Source: Bifidobacterium castoris (GTDB lineage: Bacteria > Actinomycetota > Actinomycetes > Actinomycetales > Bifidobacteriaceae). From it: a stretch of 64,000 bases of DNA. Every line of letters begins with the position of its first letter. The first letter of the stretch is position 1. Shown here one piece after another: positions 42,245 through 50,578 of this stretch. The stretch is from NCBI RefSeq assembly GCF_003952025.1, contig NZ_QXGI01000005.1, positions 1 to 64,000 on the forward strand, in the 5' to 3' direction. Made by a program: the position numbers and the translations under genes. Below the pieces are notes generated by a model. It searched no databases and was not told where the DNA came from. It was given only the letters and a program-made list of their open reading frames with translations.

Positions 42245-43603
42245 TCACGGTTCCGGATTGAAGGTGTTCCAGTACGGCAGGATCCGCGGCTCGCTGTCGT
42301 AGGCCTTCACGACGTCGTCCGGCAGGTATTCGCGGCGGATGGCGACCTCGTAGTTGTATTCGGTGAACCACGAGTCGTCCATGATGAAGTAGCCTTCATG
42401 GCCGACCGGCTTGTTGTGCGCGGTGGTGCCCCACGAGTTCTCGACCTTCCAGCGCAGCGGGTTGCCGTCCGCGTCCAGGTCGACGCCGGCGATCATCATC
42501 GCGTGGGTCGGCATGCTCTGGTCGTACTGGAAGCGCTGCCCCTTGTCGAGCTTGAACTCGAGGCCCATCATCTTCTGCACGTCGTAGAGGTTGAGGGCCA
42601 TGATGCCCTTCTGGAAGTCGGAGTCCTGCAGCACGTCGCAGCCGAACCACACCGGTTCGCCGGCCTTGAGCTGCCTGATCACGGCCTGCTTCATCACGTC
42701 GATCGGCACGTTGACGTAGCGGCAGCGGCGCTTGGAGCCGAGCACCTCGCCGGTCATGTCGATCTCATAGGACCGGTTGTATTCCATGCCCTCAACCGGC
42801 AGGTTGATGACGCCGATGCAGTCCTCGAACTTGACGTCGCCCAGGTACTTCTTGTAGAACTCGAGCGGGGTCAGGCCGCGGTCCGCATGGTAGTGCTTGT
42901 CGGTGTCGCGGTAGACGAAGTCGATCGTCTTCGGCGGTTCGCCGAAGCTCACGCACAGCACGCGGTAGATGTCGGAGAGCATCCGCCGGCGCGCGGCGTC
43001 GAGGTCGGCGTCCGACTTGCCTTCGGCGACCATCGTGCGCAGCGTGTACGCGTCCTCGCGCAGCATGCGGTTGAGCAGCGAGTCCAGTTCGGAGGAGTTC
43101 TTCGTGACGGCCGTCTCCGGCATCGCCTCCTCGGGCACGACGCCGTACTTCTCGACGAGCGCGACGATCGGGTCGAAGTCGCCGCCGTCCTGCTGCGGCG
43201 TGGCGAGCAGGAAGTCGATGCGGCGGTCGTCAAGGTCGCTGCCGGCGTACTTGACCATGTTCTCCATGAAGAAGTTGGCCTTCTCGAGCTTGTCGTAGAA
43301 GAAGTTGTAGGCCTGGGACAGCTGGAAGCTGCCCTTCGGCAGCTTGAGCTTCTTCTCCATGTGGAAGCGCAGGAAATTGAGCGCCGAATACATCCAGCAG
43401 CGGCCGGACTGGCGCTGGTTGGCGACGGCTTCGTCGTCCACGTCCACCGAGAACACGAAGTTGTTCTTGGTGACGACGACGTTCTCGCACTCGCTCGAGG
43501 CATGGATGCCGTTGTTCTTGACGGCCTGCTCGGCGATCTGCTGGGCGGCGTCCTTTCTGTAGGCCTCTGCCATCTTCGACAGATCTTCCTTGGTTAGTTC
43601 CAT
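42245..43603 (-). CDS. pepC: aminopeptidase C (bleomycin hydrolase family, peptidase C1)
   Basis: A cytosolic cysteine aminopeptidase of the papain fold, 452 aa, which removes N-terminal residues and in relatives inactivates bleomycin and cleaves homocysteine thiolactone. The catalytic Cys is in NQRQSGRCWMYSA (C69), His in MPTHAMMIAG (H367) and Asn in VENSWG (N389). The family normally forms a hexamer with its C-terminus in the active site. AGAAAGGAT precedes the ATG. Second gene of the peptidase run, 36 bases after the C45-like gene. Confidence 0.93.
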   Translation of the reverse strand: MELTKEDLSKMAEAYRKDAAQQIAEQAVKNNGIHASSECENVVVTKNNFVFSVDVDDEAVANQRQSGRCWMYSALNFLRFHMEKKLKLPKGSFQLSQAYNFFYDKLEKANFFMENMVKYAGSDLDDRRIDFLLATPQQDGGDFDPIVALVEKYGVVPEEAMPETAVTKNSSELDSLLNRMLREDAYTLRTMVAEGKSDADLDAARRRMLSDIYRVLCVSFGEPPKTIDFVYRDTDKHYHADRGLTPLEFYKKYLGDVKFEDCIGVINLPVEGMEYNRSYEIDMTGEVLGSKRRCRYVNVPIDVMKQAVIRQLKAGEPVWFGCDVLQDSDFQKGIMALNLYDVQKMMGLEFKLDKGQRFQYDQSMPTHAMMIAGVDLDADGNPLRWKVENSWGTTAHNKPVGHEGYFIMDDSWFTEYNYEVAIRREYLPDDVVKAYDSEPRILPYWNTFNPEP

Positions 43604-43639
43604 GATGGATCCTTTCTGCTAACCTTTTCCTTGGTTTCC

Positions 43640-44998
43640 TTACTCGAACAAAGTCCAGGGCTGGCTCGGGCGGCTCTTGAGATAGCCCTGCTGCCAGTTC
43701 CACTGCGGATGCTGCGCCATGAACGCGTCCGCGTCGAAGGGCTCGCCGTCCGCGCGCCCGAAGATGCCCCACATCCTCATGTTCGCGATGTCCTCGCCGT
43801 CCGCGCATTTGCCGTCGCACGAACCGCCCGGGAAGAACGGCACGTTCCACACGCCATGCGGATCGTCGGCGTAGTACTGCGGATCGACGTCGTAATGCGC
43901 GCAGATGTCGCGCGAGCTCGCGCACTCGTATCCCAGATACGGGTCGAACTTGTCGGCGAGGATCTTCTTGGCCATGTCGTCGTCGATATGTCCGGCGACC
44001 TCGGGCATCAGCCGTTCGAGGCGCGTGCGGCGGCCGCCGGTCTGCTGGCGCGGGTCGTTGTAGCCGTTGTCGACGCATTCGAGGTTGCGGATGCGCGGAT
44101 TGTGCGCGGCGTTGCAGCCGTAGAACCAGCCGTCCTTCGTGCGCAGCAGCTCCTGGTGCTTGAGTCCCTGCTCGTAGCGCGCGATCTCGTTCGTGTTGGC
44201 GTCCACGAGCATCCAGATGTTCGTGTAGCCGCCGTTGTTGCCGTCGTTCTCGATCTCGACCCATTCGTCGATCGTCTTCGCGTATTGAGAGGCCTTGCGC
44301 GACCGCACGTATTCGGGGATGCCGTCCACGTCGTAGCCGACGAAGCCCGCGAGCGTCGTCTCGGTGATGCCGAGGCCCGCGGAGGTCACGTAGAAATCGG
44401 TCATCGAGCTGATGTAGCCGGGGATCGTCTGCATCTTCATCGCATAGCCGTGCGCTGGCTTGATCATTTCGCAGACGTTGAAGTACTGGCCGCTCCAGAA
44501 GTCGTCGAAGCTTTCATGCGCGATGACCGGGCGTCCGTCCACGGTGGCGGAGCCGGTGGCGACGAACCCGGTGCAGTGCGAGCCCTTCGGGCCCATCGGC
44601 GGGTTGTTCGAATACTGCGCGGCGACCTGCGGCCACCAGTAGCCGGTCAGCTCCATCCATGCGTTCCAGCCGATCACGTCGTCGAGCGTCGTCGGGAAGC
44701 CGCCGGCGGTGAAGCCGTCCGCCATCCCCTGCATCTCCTCGAGGTACTCCTGCGGGATCTTGTCCTTGTGCAGCTTGACGGCCTGTTCGACGAAGAACGA
44801 ATAATCCATGCCCATCGTCTCGAGCGTCATATGGGTGTAGACGCGGATCGCGTCCTTGAATTCGTCTACGAGCAGGTAGCCGTGTTCGAATCCGATCTCG
44901 TACGGCTCCCCCTGCACCGTGATGTAATGCCAGCCGTTGATGTCCTTCCGCTCGGCCTTGGCAAGCGCCGCGCGTTGCGCGTCGGTAAGCTCCGTCAT
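43640..44998 (-). CDS. C45/Ntn-type acyltransferase or phospholipase B-like hydrolase
   Basis: A 452-residue N-terminal-nucleophile hydrolase. A conserved Cys in GSHCTGFVATGSATVDG is where proenzymes of the C45 acyl-CoA:6-aminopenicillanate acyltransferase and phospholipase B-like groups cut themselves; the sequence upstream (GMADGFTAGGFPTTLDDVI) and downstream (GYISSMTDFYVTSAGLGITETT) fits. No signal peptide is seen, so the enzyme is probably cytosolic. Natural substrates could be N-acylated amino acids, peptides or bile-acid-like amides; this cannot be told. First gene of the peptidase run, with a promoter-like pair at 45081-45109. Confidence 0.75.
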   Translation of the reverse strand: MTELTDAQRAALAKAERKDINGWHYITVQGEPYEIGFEHGYLLVDEFKDAIRVYTHMTLETMGMDYSFFVEQAVKLHKDKIPQEYLEEMQGMADGFTAGGFPTTLDDVIGWNAWMELTGYWWPQVAAQYSNNPPMGPKGSHCTGFVATGSATVDGRPVIAHESFDDFWSGQYFNVCEMIKPAHGYAMKMQTIPGYISSMTDFYVTSAGLGITETTLAGFVGYDVDGIPEYVRSRKASQYAKTIDEWVEIENDGNNGGYTNIWMLVDANTNEIARYEQGLKHQELLRTKDGWFYGCNAAHNPRIRNLECVDNGYNDPRQQTGGRRTRLERLMPEVAGHIDDDMAKKILADKFDPYLGYECASSRDICAHYDVDPQYYADDPHGVWNVPFFPGGSCDGKCADGEDIANMRMWGIFGRADGEPFDADAFMAQHPQWNWQQGYLKSRPSQPWTLFE

Positions 44999-45080
44999 GA
45001 TTGATCGCCGTCCTTTCGTTGTGCGTTAAGGCATACGTTAGGTTCGCGGTCGTGACGGGCGGCGGTGTTTTCATCAGGGC

Positions 45081-45109
45081 ATAACATTTTCTTCCGTCGA
45101 CATGCGCAA
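45081..45109 (-). promoter_or_regulatory. likely promoter of the peptidase run
   Basis: Reading the minus strand, TTGCGC (45109-45104) is followed 17 bases later by TGTTAT (45086-45081), in an AT-rich stretch about 83 bases before the C45-like start. The gap 44999-45288 also contains the def terminator. Confidence 0.5.
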
Positions 45110-45225
45110 AAGACGGAAAAACGGAGTTTTTCGAGCTTATTTGAAAAAATATTCCGCTTTCGAAATAATTCCGGCACCGGAAAACGGTTGCGGCGGCGTC
45201 ATCGCCACCAATTATGCGCCGTGTC

Positions 45226-45268
45226 GGACGGCGGCCTCCACTCGCGTCGCGTGTGGAGGCCGCCGTCC
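45226..45268 (-). terminator. terminator of def
   Basis: A 16-bp perfect stem (45226-45241 with 45253-45268) lies 20 bases past the def stop codon; no T-run. Confidence 0.75.
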
Positions 45269-45288
45269 AAGCGTCGGGGCGCAAGCGC

Positions 45289-45936
45289 TCACAGGTCGAA
45301 TCCGAGCACCTTCGCCGCTTCGCTGGGCACCGGGTCCTCGCACCAGAAGTCCTCGAGGTTCTCGGTCGTCGTCAGGCTGCGGATCTCGGCCTTGTCGATG
45401 TACAGCTCGCCGCTCAGATGGTCGGTCTCATGCTGGAAGATGCGCGCCGGCCAGCCGTGCAGCCGCTCCTCGTGCGGCTTGCCGTCCTCGTCGTGCCAGC
45501 GGGCGATGATGTCGAGCCAGCGCCTGCGCACCGCCTGGTAGCCTTCGACGCTCAGGCAGCCTTCGTAGAACGAGCGCGTCTCCTCCCCGACCGGCGTGTA
45601 CGACGGGTTGATGATCGCATGGAACGGGAATTCGGCGATCTCACGCGGATCGTCGTCGGCGTCCGCATGGTCCTCGACGACGGCGAGCGCGAGGTTGAGG
45701 CCGATCTGCGTCGCCGCGAGGCCGACGCCGGGCGCGTCGAGCATCGTCGTGCGCATCGTCTCGATGAGCTTCGTCAACGTGTGCCTGCTCAGCTGGCCGT
45801 CGTAGCGCACGCACTGCGCGCGCAGGACGGGTTCGCCCGCCTCGACGATCGGCAGCACGCCGTGTTCCGCCGACTTAAGCAGTCGTTCCACGTCCCTGTT
45901 GAGCGCGATGTCCACGCGCTTGTTCGTTCCGAACAT
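45289..45936 (-). CDS. def: peptide deformylase
   Basis: Removes the formyl group from new N-terminal formyl-methionine. All three family motifs are present: GVGLAATQIG (about 70-79), EGCLSVEG with metal-binding Cys (C127), and QHETDH with the two metal His and catalytic Glu (H169, E170, H173). 215 aa, slightly longer than usual at both ends. GAGGAGGA precedes the ATG at 45936. It follows glmM by 42 bases on the same strand, so the two are likely co-transcribed. Confidence 0.95.
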   Translation of the reverse strand: MFGTNKRVDIALNRDVERLLKSAEHGVLPIVEAGEPVLRAQCVRYDGQLSRHTLTKLIETMRTTMLDAPGVGLAATQIGLNLALAVVEDHADADDDPREIAEFPFHAIINPSYTPVGEETRSFYEGCLSVEGYQAVRRRWLDIIARWHDEDGKPHEERLHGWPARIFQHETDHLSGELYIDKAEIRSLTTTENLEDFWCEDPVPSEAAKVLGFDL

Positions 45937-45978
45937 TGTCCTCCTCTTTCGGGTTCCGATGATGATGCGTACGCCGGT

Positions 45979-47361
45979 TCACAGCGCGAGTTCGTCGGCG
46001 ACGACCTGCGCGAGGCGCGCGGTGACCTCGTCCGCCTGCTCCTGGGTCGCGGCCTCCGCCATGACGCGCACGAGCGGCTCGGTGCCCGACGGGCGCAGCA
46101 GCACACGGCCGGCGTCGCCGAGCAGGGCCTCCTCGCGCGCGATGGCGTCGAGGACCGCCTGGTTCGTCTTCGCGGCCATCTTGTCGACGTTCGGCACGTT
46201 GATGAGCTGCTGCGGCAGCTGCGGGAAGTCGGCGGCGAGGCTCTTGAGGGAGCGTCCCGAATCGACGATCTCCTTGCACAGCGTCAGCGCGGTCAGCGTG
46301 CCGTCGCCGGTCGTCGCGAACTCGCGGTTGATGACGTGGCCGGACTGTTCGCCTCCGAGGCTGTAGTCGCCGCGCAGCATCTCCTCGAGCACGTAGCGGT
46401 CGCCGACGTTCGTCTGCACGGTGCGGATGCCCATCTCCTTGAGCGCGAGTTTGAGGCCGAGGTTGCTCATCACCGTCACGACGAGCGTGTCGTGGTTGAG
46501 TTTGCCTTCGCGCTGCTTGGCGCGTGCGAGGATGCCCATGATCTGGTCGCCGTTGACGAGCGTGCCGTCCTCGTCTACGGCGAGGCAGCGGTCGGCGTCG
46601 CCGTCGAACGCGACGCCGAGGTCGGCGTTGGAGGCCTTGACCATCGCCTGCAGCTGCTCGGGGTGCGTCGATCCGGCGTTCTTGTTGATGTTGTAGCCGT
46701 CGGGGGACGCGTTGATGACGATGACGTCGGCGCCGGCGCGGCGCAGCGCCTCCGGGGCGACGACCGAGGTCGCGCCGTTCGCGCAGTCGGCGACGACTTT
46801 GAGTCCCTTGAGCGGCTTCGTCTGCGTGCCGTCGACGATCGGCGCGACGGTGGCGACGAGATGGTCGATGTACATGTTCGTCGCCGTGTTCGAGTCGTGG
46901 CTGACGCGGCCGACTCCGGCGCCGGTGGGCCGTTCCCAGTCCTGGCCGAGCACGGCTTCGATCTCGTCCTCCTTCGCGTCGGGCAGCTTGAAGCCGCCGC
47001 GCGCGAAGAACTTGATGCCGTTGTCCGGCATCGGGTTGTGCGAGGCGGAGATGACGGCGCCCATCTCGACGTTGAGCACGCTCGTCAGATACGCGACGCC
47101 CGGCGTCGGGATGATGCCCGCGTCGATGACGTCGAAGCCGCCTGCGGACATGCCCGCGGCGAGCGCGTTCGAAAGGAAGTCGCCGGAGACGCGCGTGTCG
47201 CGGCCGATCAATGCGCGCCGGCGTCCCGCCTTCTGGTCGGGTTTCGGGGAGTCGTCGCCGAGCACGCGCACGGCCGCGTCCCCCAGGTCGAGCGCGAGCT
47301 GCGCCGTCAGATCACGATTGGCAAGGCCGCGGACACCGTCGGTTCCAAACATACGTGGCAT
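45979..47361 (-). CDS. glmM: phosphoglucosamine mutase
   Basis: Converts glucosamine-6-phosphate to glucosamine-1-phosphate for peptidoglycan precursors. The active-site phosphoserine is in ISASHNPMPDNG (about S107), the metal-binding DGDADRC motif is mid-protein, and GGEQSGH and PSGTEPLVRVMAEA (phosphate-binding) complete the fold. 460 aa from the ATG at 47361, chosen because GAGGAT is six bases upstream; two ATGs slightly upstream are less well placed. Starts the glmM-def unit. Confidence 0.96.
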   Translation of the reverse strand: MPRMFGTDGVRGLANRDLTAQLALDLGDAAVRVLGDDSPKPDQKAGRRRALIGRDTRVSGDFLSNALAAGMSAGGFDVIDAGIIPTPGVAYLTSVLNVEMGAVISASHNPMPDNGIKFFARGGFKLPDAKEDEIEAVLGQDWERPTGAGVGRVSHDSNTATNMYIDHLVATVAPIVDGTQTKPLKGLKVVADCANGATSVVAPEALRRAGADVIVINASPDGYNINKNAGSTHPEQLQAMVKASNADLGVAFDGDADRCLAVDEDGTLVNGDQIMGILARAKQREGKLNHDTLVVTVMSNLGLKLALKEMGIRTVQTNVGDRYVLEEMLRGDYSLGGEQSGHVINREFATTGDGTLTALTLCKEIVDSGRSLKSLAADFPQLPQQLINVPNVDKMAAKTNQAVLDAIAREEALLGDAGRVLLRPSGTEPLVRVMAEAATQEQADEVTARLAQVVADELAL

Positions 47362-47520
47362 ATTCATCCTCACTTGATATGCATCAGACCACCGATCCGG
47401 CCGATTATCCGCGACCGGACCATACGTGCACGATTCTACTGCACCCGCCCGCTGCGCCCTCGGCGTTTGCCGTGGGCGGCGAAAGGCATGCGGTTGAGGA
47501 CGCCTCGGGTGGCGGGGGCA

Positions 47521-47562
47521 ATGATTCCGTCCCGGCGGCTCGCGCCGTCAGGACGGAATCAT
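47521..47562 (-). terminator. terminator of the type VII-linked operon
   Basis: Arms ATGATTCCGTCC (47521-47532) and GGACGGAATCAT (47551-47562) pair over 12 bases, with an inner CGGCG/CGCCG stem. The right arm overlaps the stop codon of the 47559 gene. Confidence 0.7.
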
Positions 47563-50294
47563 CCACGGCGCCGCATGCGCCTCAAGGTGTGGCGATCGTC
47601 GTCCTCAGCATCGGGTTTCGACCACAAGGCCGCCAGCGGCGGGACGGCCAGCGCGACGAGCAGCGCGACGATGCCGCGCGTATTGCTCATGTCGCCGTAC
47701 TTGCAGAACCCCACCGAGAAGCATATGGCGGCCAAAGCCAGCGCCACCATGCGTCTGCGGAACGCCTGCCTGGCCGCAGCGCCGCCCTTGCGGCGTTCGA
47801 GGATGAAGCGGATCGTGAACGCGAGGTATGCGATCGCCATGATCTCCAGAGCGAGACGCGGCGGCAGCGACGGCACGGTCCAGGACGGCCCGGAGGTGTG
47901 CTGCGGCGGCTTCGCGGCGTCATAGAGGTCGGCGAACGCGGTTTGGTAGTCATCGCCCTCCAGCTTGCTGCCGGTGCCTCCGCAGGAGTCGATGGATGCG
48001 TGCAGCAGCCAACGCGTATCGGTCGTATGGCCGTCGAGCGTGTTCGCGTCCTTCAACCGGTAGGTGTCCGTCGCATGATCGCCGGCGTCGTCACGAGCGG
48101 CGTCGATGTCCCGCCACTGACCGTCCAGCAGCACACGGTTCCAGATGTGCGGACCGCCCGCCATCCATCCGGTCACGAGGACGGAGGACAGGCCGATCTG
48201 GTCGGCGATCGCGTCGAAGCACAGCGCATATGAGCTGTCCGTGCCTTTGCCTGTCGTCAGGGCGCCATCGGTCCATGCGTCGGGATGGTCCTTGGCGAGA
48301 CTCGCAAGGCTCGCGCCGGACATGTATGCGGCCGAGGCGTCGGCGTCCGGCGCCGCATGCCGCGCCAGATACGCTTCGATCTGCGCTGCGCCTTCACTCG
48401 TGGGACCGGCGGTGATCTCGGCGGCCGCCTGCATGACACGCGTATGGAAGGCGTCACGTCTGGATTGCGCCTGCGGGTCGTAGTGCACATGCAGGATCTG
48501 GCTGCCGTCCTGATCCGTCTGTGCGAACGCGATGCCGCTGAGGTCGGCGCCGGCCATGACCCTCAGATACGGGTTCTGGACAAGCACCTCCTCGACGACG
48601 TCCGTCCAGCCCGGCGCGCTGCGGACGTCGGCGTATTGCGTGATGTCGATGTTCGTATGCATCGCGAGCAGGTTCTCGGCGATGTAACGCGCGTACTCCG
48701 ACGAGCCGAAGGGTTTGTATTGTTCCACGCCGTTGCCGCCGATGGGCCGGCTGTCCACGGCGCCGGCAGCCTCCGACGTCCTCGCGATGGCCGGTTGCAG
48801 CAGCGTCGAGGTCTGGGTCCTGTTCCATGCGGCGACTTTGTCCTGATAATGCTCGAGGTCCTTGACGCTTTGGAACCATTCCTCCGTCGTGTATTTCGTG
48901 CCCGGCACCGTGCATGTCGCCTGGATGCCGATCGCCGCCGCGATCGCCTCGTCGTAGCGTTCCGGGTCCTTCTGCCGGCATTCCTTGTAAATCGCCTTCG
49001 TACGCCCGTTCAGCATCGTCACATGGTATGTTGCGGCCGCCCGTTGCGTCTCTTCGTCCAATGAGCTTCTGGCGACGTTTCGTTGTGAGAGCACGGCCTT
49101 GGCGGCCACGTTGGCGTACGTCGCCTCGTCGATGGGCACATCGGCCGCGACCGAATCCAACGAGACGATGCTGAGCGGCGATTCATGCTTCTGCTCGTCA
49201 AGCGCCATGACGCCGATCCAGCCTCGGGACACGTCCATCGCCGGGTCGAACTGCCGCTGCAACTGATCCATCTGCTCTCTGGAATATCCATTGGGTATGC
49301 TCCAGCTCAGACACGTGAGGTATTCCGAGGTATCCGCGTCGGCGTCGGCGCATTCCGTCGCCTCGTCCTCGCTTTGCTCGACCAGACCGTCAAGGCTATC
49401 GTTCATGTCTCGCGCCTGTTCTTCGGCGTCGCATTGCGGCTGCCCGTCCTCCCCACACGGTCCGTCTGTGTCGTAGGAGTCCATGCGCAGCGACGTCGCA
49501 TCGGTATCGGCGAGCGAAGCCGTCTCGTAGATGTCGTGGATGGGATTGTATGTGATTCGCTGCACGCGGTACGCCTTCGCGCCGTCGACCGCATCCCATG
49601 AGACGGTCACGATGCCGTCCTCGCCGACCGACAATATGGGATTGCGAGGCTTGTCCAATGCGGCGCCGCGCTTGTCTTCCACGGTGAAGTACGTCACCTT
49701 CGGCTTGGCAAGCGCTTCGCCGTCACCGTCCTTCCATTGCACGAGCCAGTACTGCCCGTAACCGCCCCATCCGCCTATCTCATTGCCGTTGACGACCAGA
49801 TCATATGTTCTGGACTTACCGCGATTATGGCGCGAAGACGTGCTACTCATGGTACGCATCTTGTGCTTGAGGTTGACGGGAAGCGTGAGGTCGGCATCGG
49901 CGTAGACGCACAGGAACGTGCATCCCCATGCGTCGGAACGCTCACGAAGCTGCCGATCGACCGTAGGGCTCACCGTCATCGTGAATTCCTGTTTGGGATC
50001 GAGATCGATCAGCGGATGTTGCAGATCATAGTGGTCGGCGCTCAGCTGCGTGCCGTAGGCTGTCTCATTGCTGATCGCCTTCGACCACAGATCGACCGTC
50101 GTCATGACGGCCATGACCGACAGCACGGCGATGACAGCCGCCAAAATCGCGACGACGATCTTCGTAGGCGTCCCTAATGCGGGTTTGGCGGCAGTTTGAC
50201 GCGCCGACCGACTCCGGCCACGCGGAATCCGAGGTCCGCGTTTCGGTCCTTGTTCTCCGGAGCCCGGATACGGGTATTGCGGCGGATAGGTCAT
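47559..50294 (-). CDS. membrane protein with FN3-like and inactive transglutaminase-like domains
   Basis: A 911-residue protein: Pro/Arg-rich cytosolic tail (1-43), a TM helix (about 46-69), an extracellular part with an FN3-like strand pattern (about 217-262, GIVTVSWDAVDGAKAYRV), a long helical middle, a transglutaminase-like domain (about 680-740) and two C-terminal TM helices (about 820-895). In the transglutaminase core the catalytic Cys position is Asp (GKGTDSSYA, D686), while the His (GPHIWNRV) and Asp (DIDAARDD) are kept, so I infer a pseudoenzyme. It is a paralogue of the next gene (50579), sharing about the same domain order. Last gene of the type VII-linked run. Role unknown; an envelope anchor or partner for its active paralogue is a plausible guess. 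Confidence 0.7.
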   Translation of the reverse strand: MTYPPQYPYPGSGEQGPKRGPRIPRGRSRSARQTAAKPALGTPTKIVVAILAAVIAVLSVMAVMTTVDLWSKAISNETAYGTQLSADHYDLQHPLIDLDPKQEFTMTVSPTVDRQLRERSDAWGCTFLCVYADADLTLPVNLKHKMRTMSSTSSRHNRGKSRTYDLVVNGNEIGGWGGYGQYWLVQWKDGDGEALAKPKVTYFTVEDKRGAALDKPRNPILSVGEDGIVTVSWDAVDGAKAYRVQRITYNPIHDIYETASLADTDATSLRMDSYDTDGPCGEDGQPQCDAEEQARDMNDSLDGLVEQSEDEATECADADADTSEYLTCLSWSIPNGYSREQMDQLQRQFDPAMDVSRGWIGVMALDEQKHESPLSIVSLDSVAADVPIDEATYANVAAKAVLSQRNVARSSLDEETQRAAATYHVTMLNGRTKAIYKECRQKDPERYDEAIAAAIGIQATCTVPGTKYTTEEWFQSVKDLEHYQDKVAAWNRTQTSTLLQPAIARTSEAAGAVDSRPIGGNGVEQYKPFGSSEYARYIAENLLAMHTNIDITQYADVRSAPGWTDVVEEVLVQNPYLRVMAGADLSGIAFAQTDQDGSQILHVHYDPQAQSRRDAFHTRVMQAAAEITAGPTSEGAAQIEAYLARHAAPDADASAAYMSGASLASLAKDHPDAWTDGALTTGKGTDSSYALCFDAIADQIGLSSVLVTGWMAGGPHIWNRVLLDGQWRDIDAARDDAGDHATDTYRLKDANTLDGHTTDTRWLLHASIDSCGGTGSKLEGDDYQTAFADLYDAAKPPQHTSGPSWTVPSLPPRLALEIMAIAYLAFTIRFILERRKGGAAARQAFRRRMVALALAAICFSVGFCKYGDMSNTRGIVALLVALAVPPLAALWSKPDAEDDDRHTLRRMRRRG

Positions 50295-50519
50295 GGAAAC
50301 CCCTTACTTCTGCTTCGCTACTGTGTTCGATTGCATCATGTATGTGAATCGCCTGTTGGTCATCGCGTCCCTGTATGGGGCGCGGATGATTGATCATCAA
50401 GGCTTTCGATAAACTCGACCGCCTCCGCATACTCAGGTTCCTCCCGCTTCGCGTCGATATCCACAGTGTTCGAAAGCAGCGCAATCATTGCTTCTTGGGC
50501 ACCTTCATGGTTGTGTGAT

Positions 50520-50547
50520 GGAAATAGCCAGAGGTGAACAAATGGGG
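50520..50547. repeat. 28-bp dispersed motif, copy B
   Basis: Second copy of the motif at 9211-9238, within the 284-base gap between the two transglutaminase-like genes, where nothing else is recognised. Confidence 0.6.
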
Positions 50548-50578
50548 TTGCGGGATTCGGCGAGCGGTTGTGCCGTGG

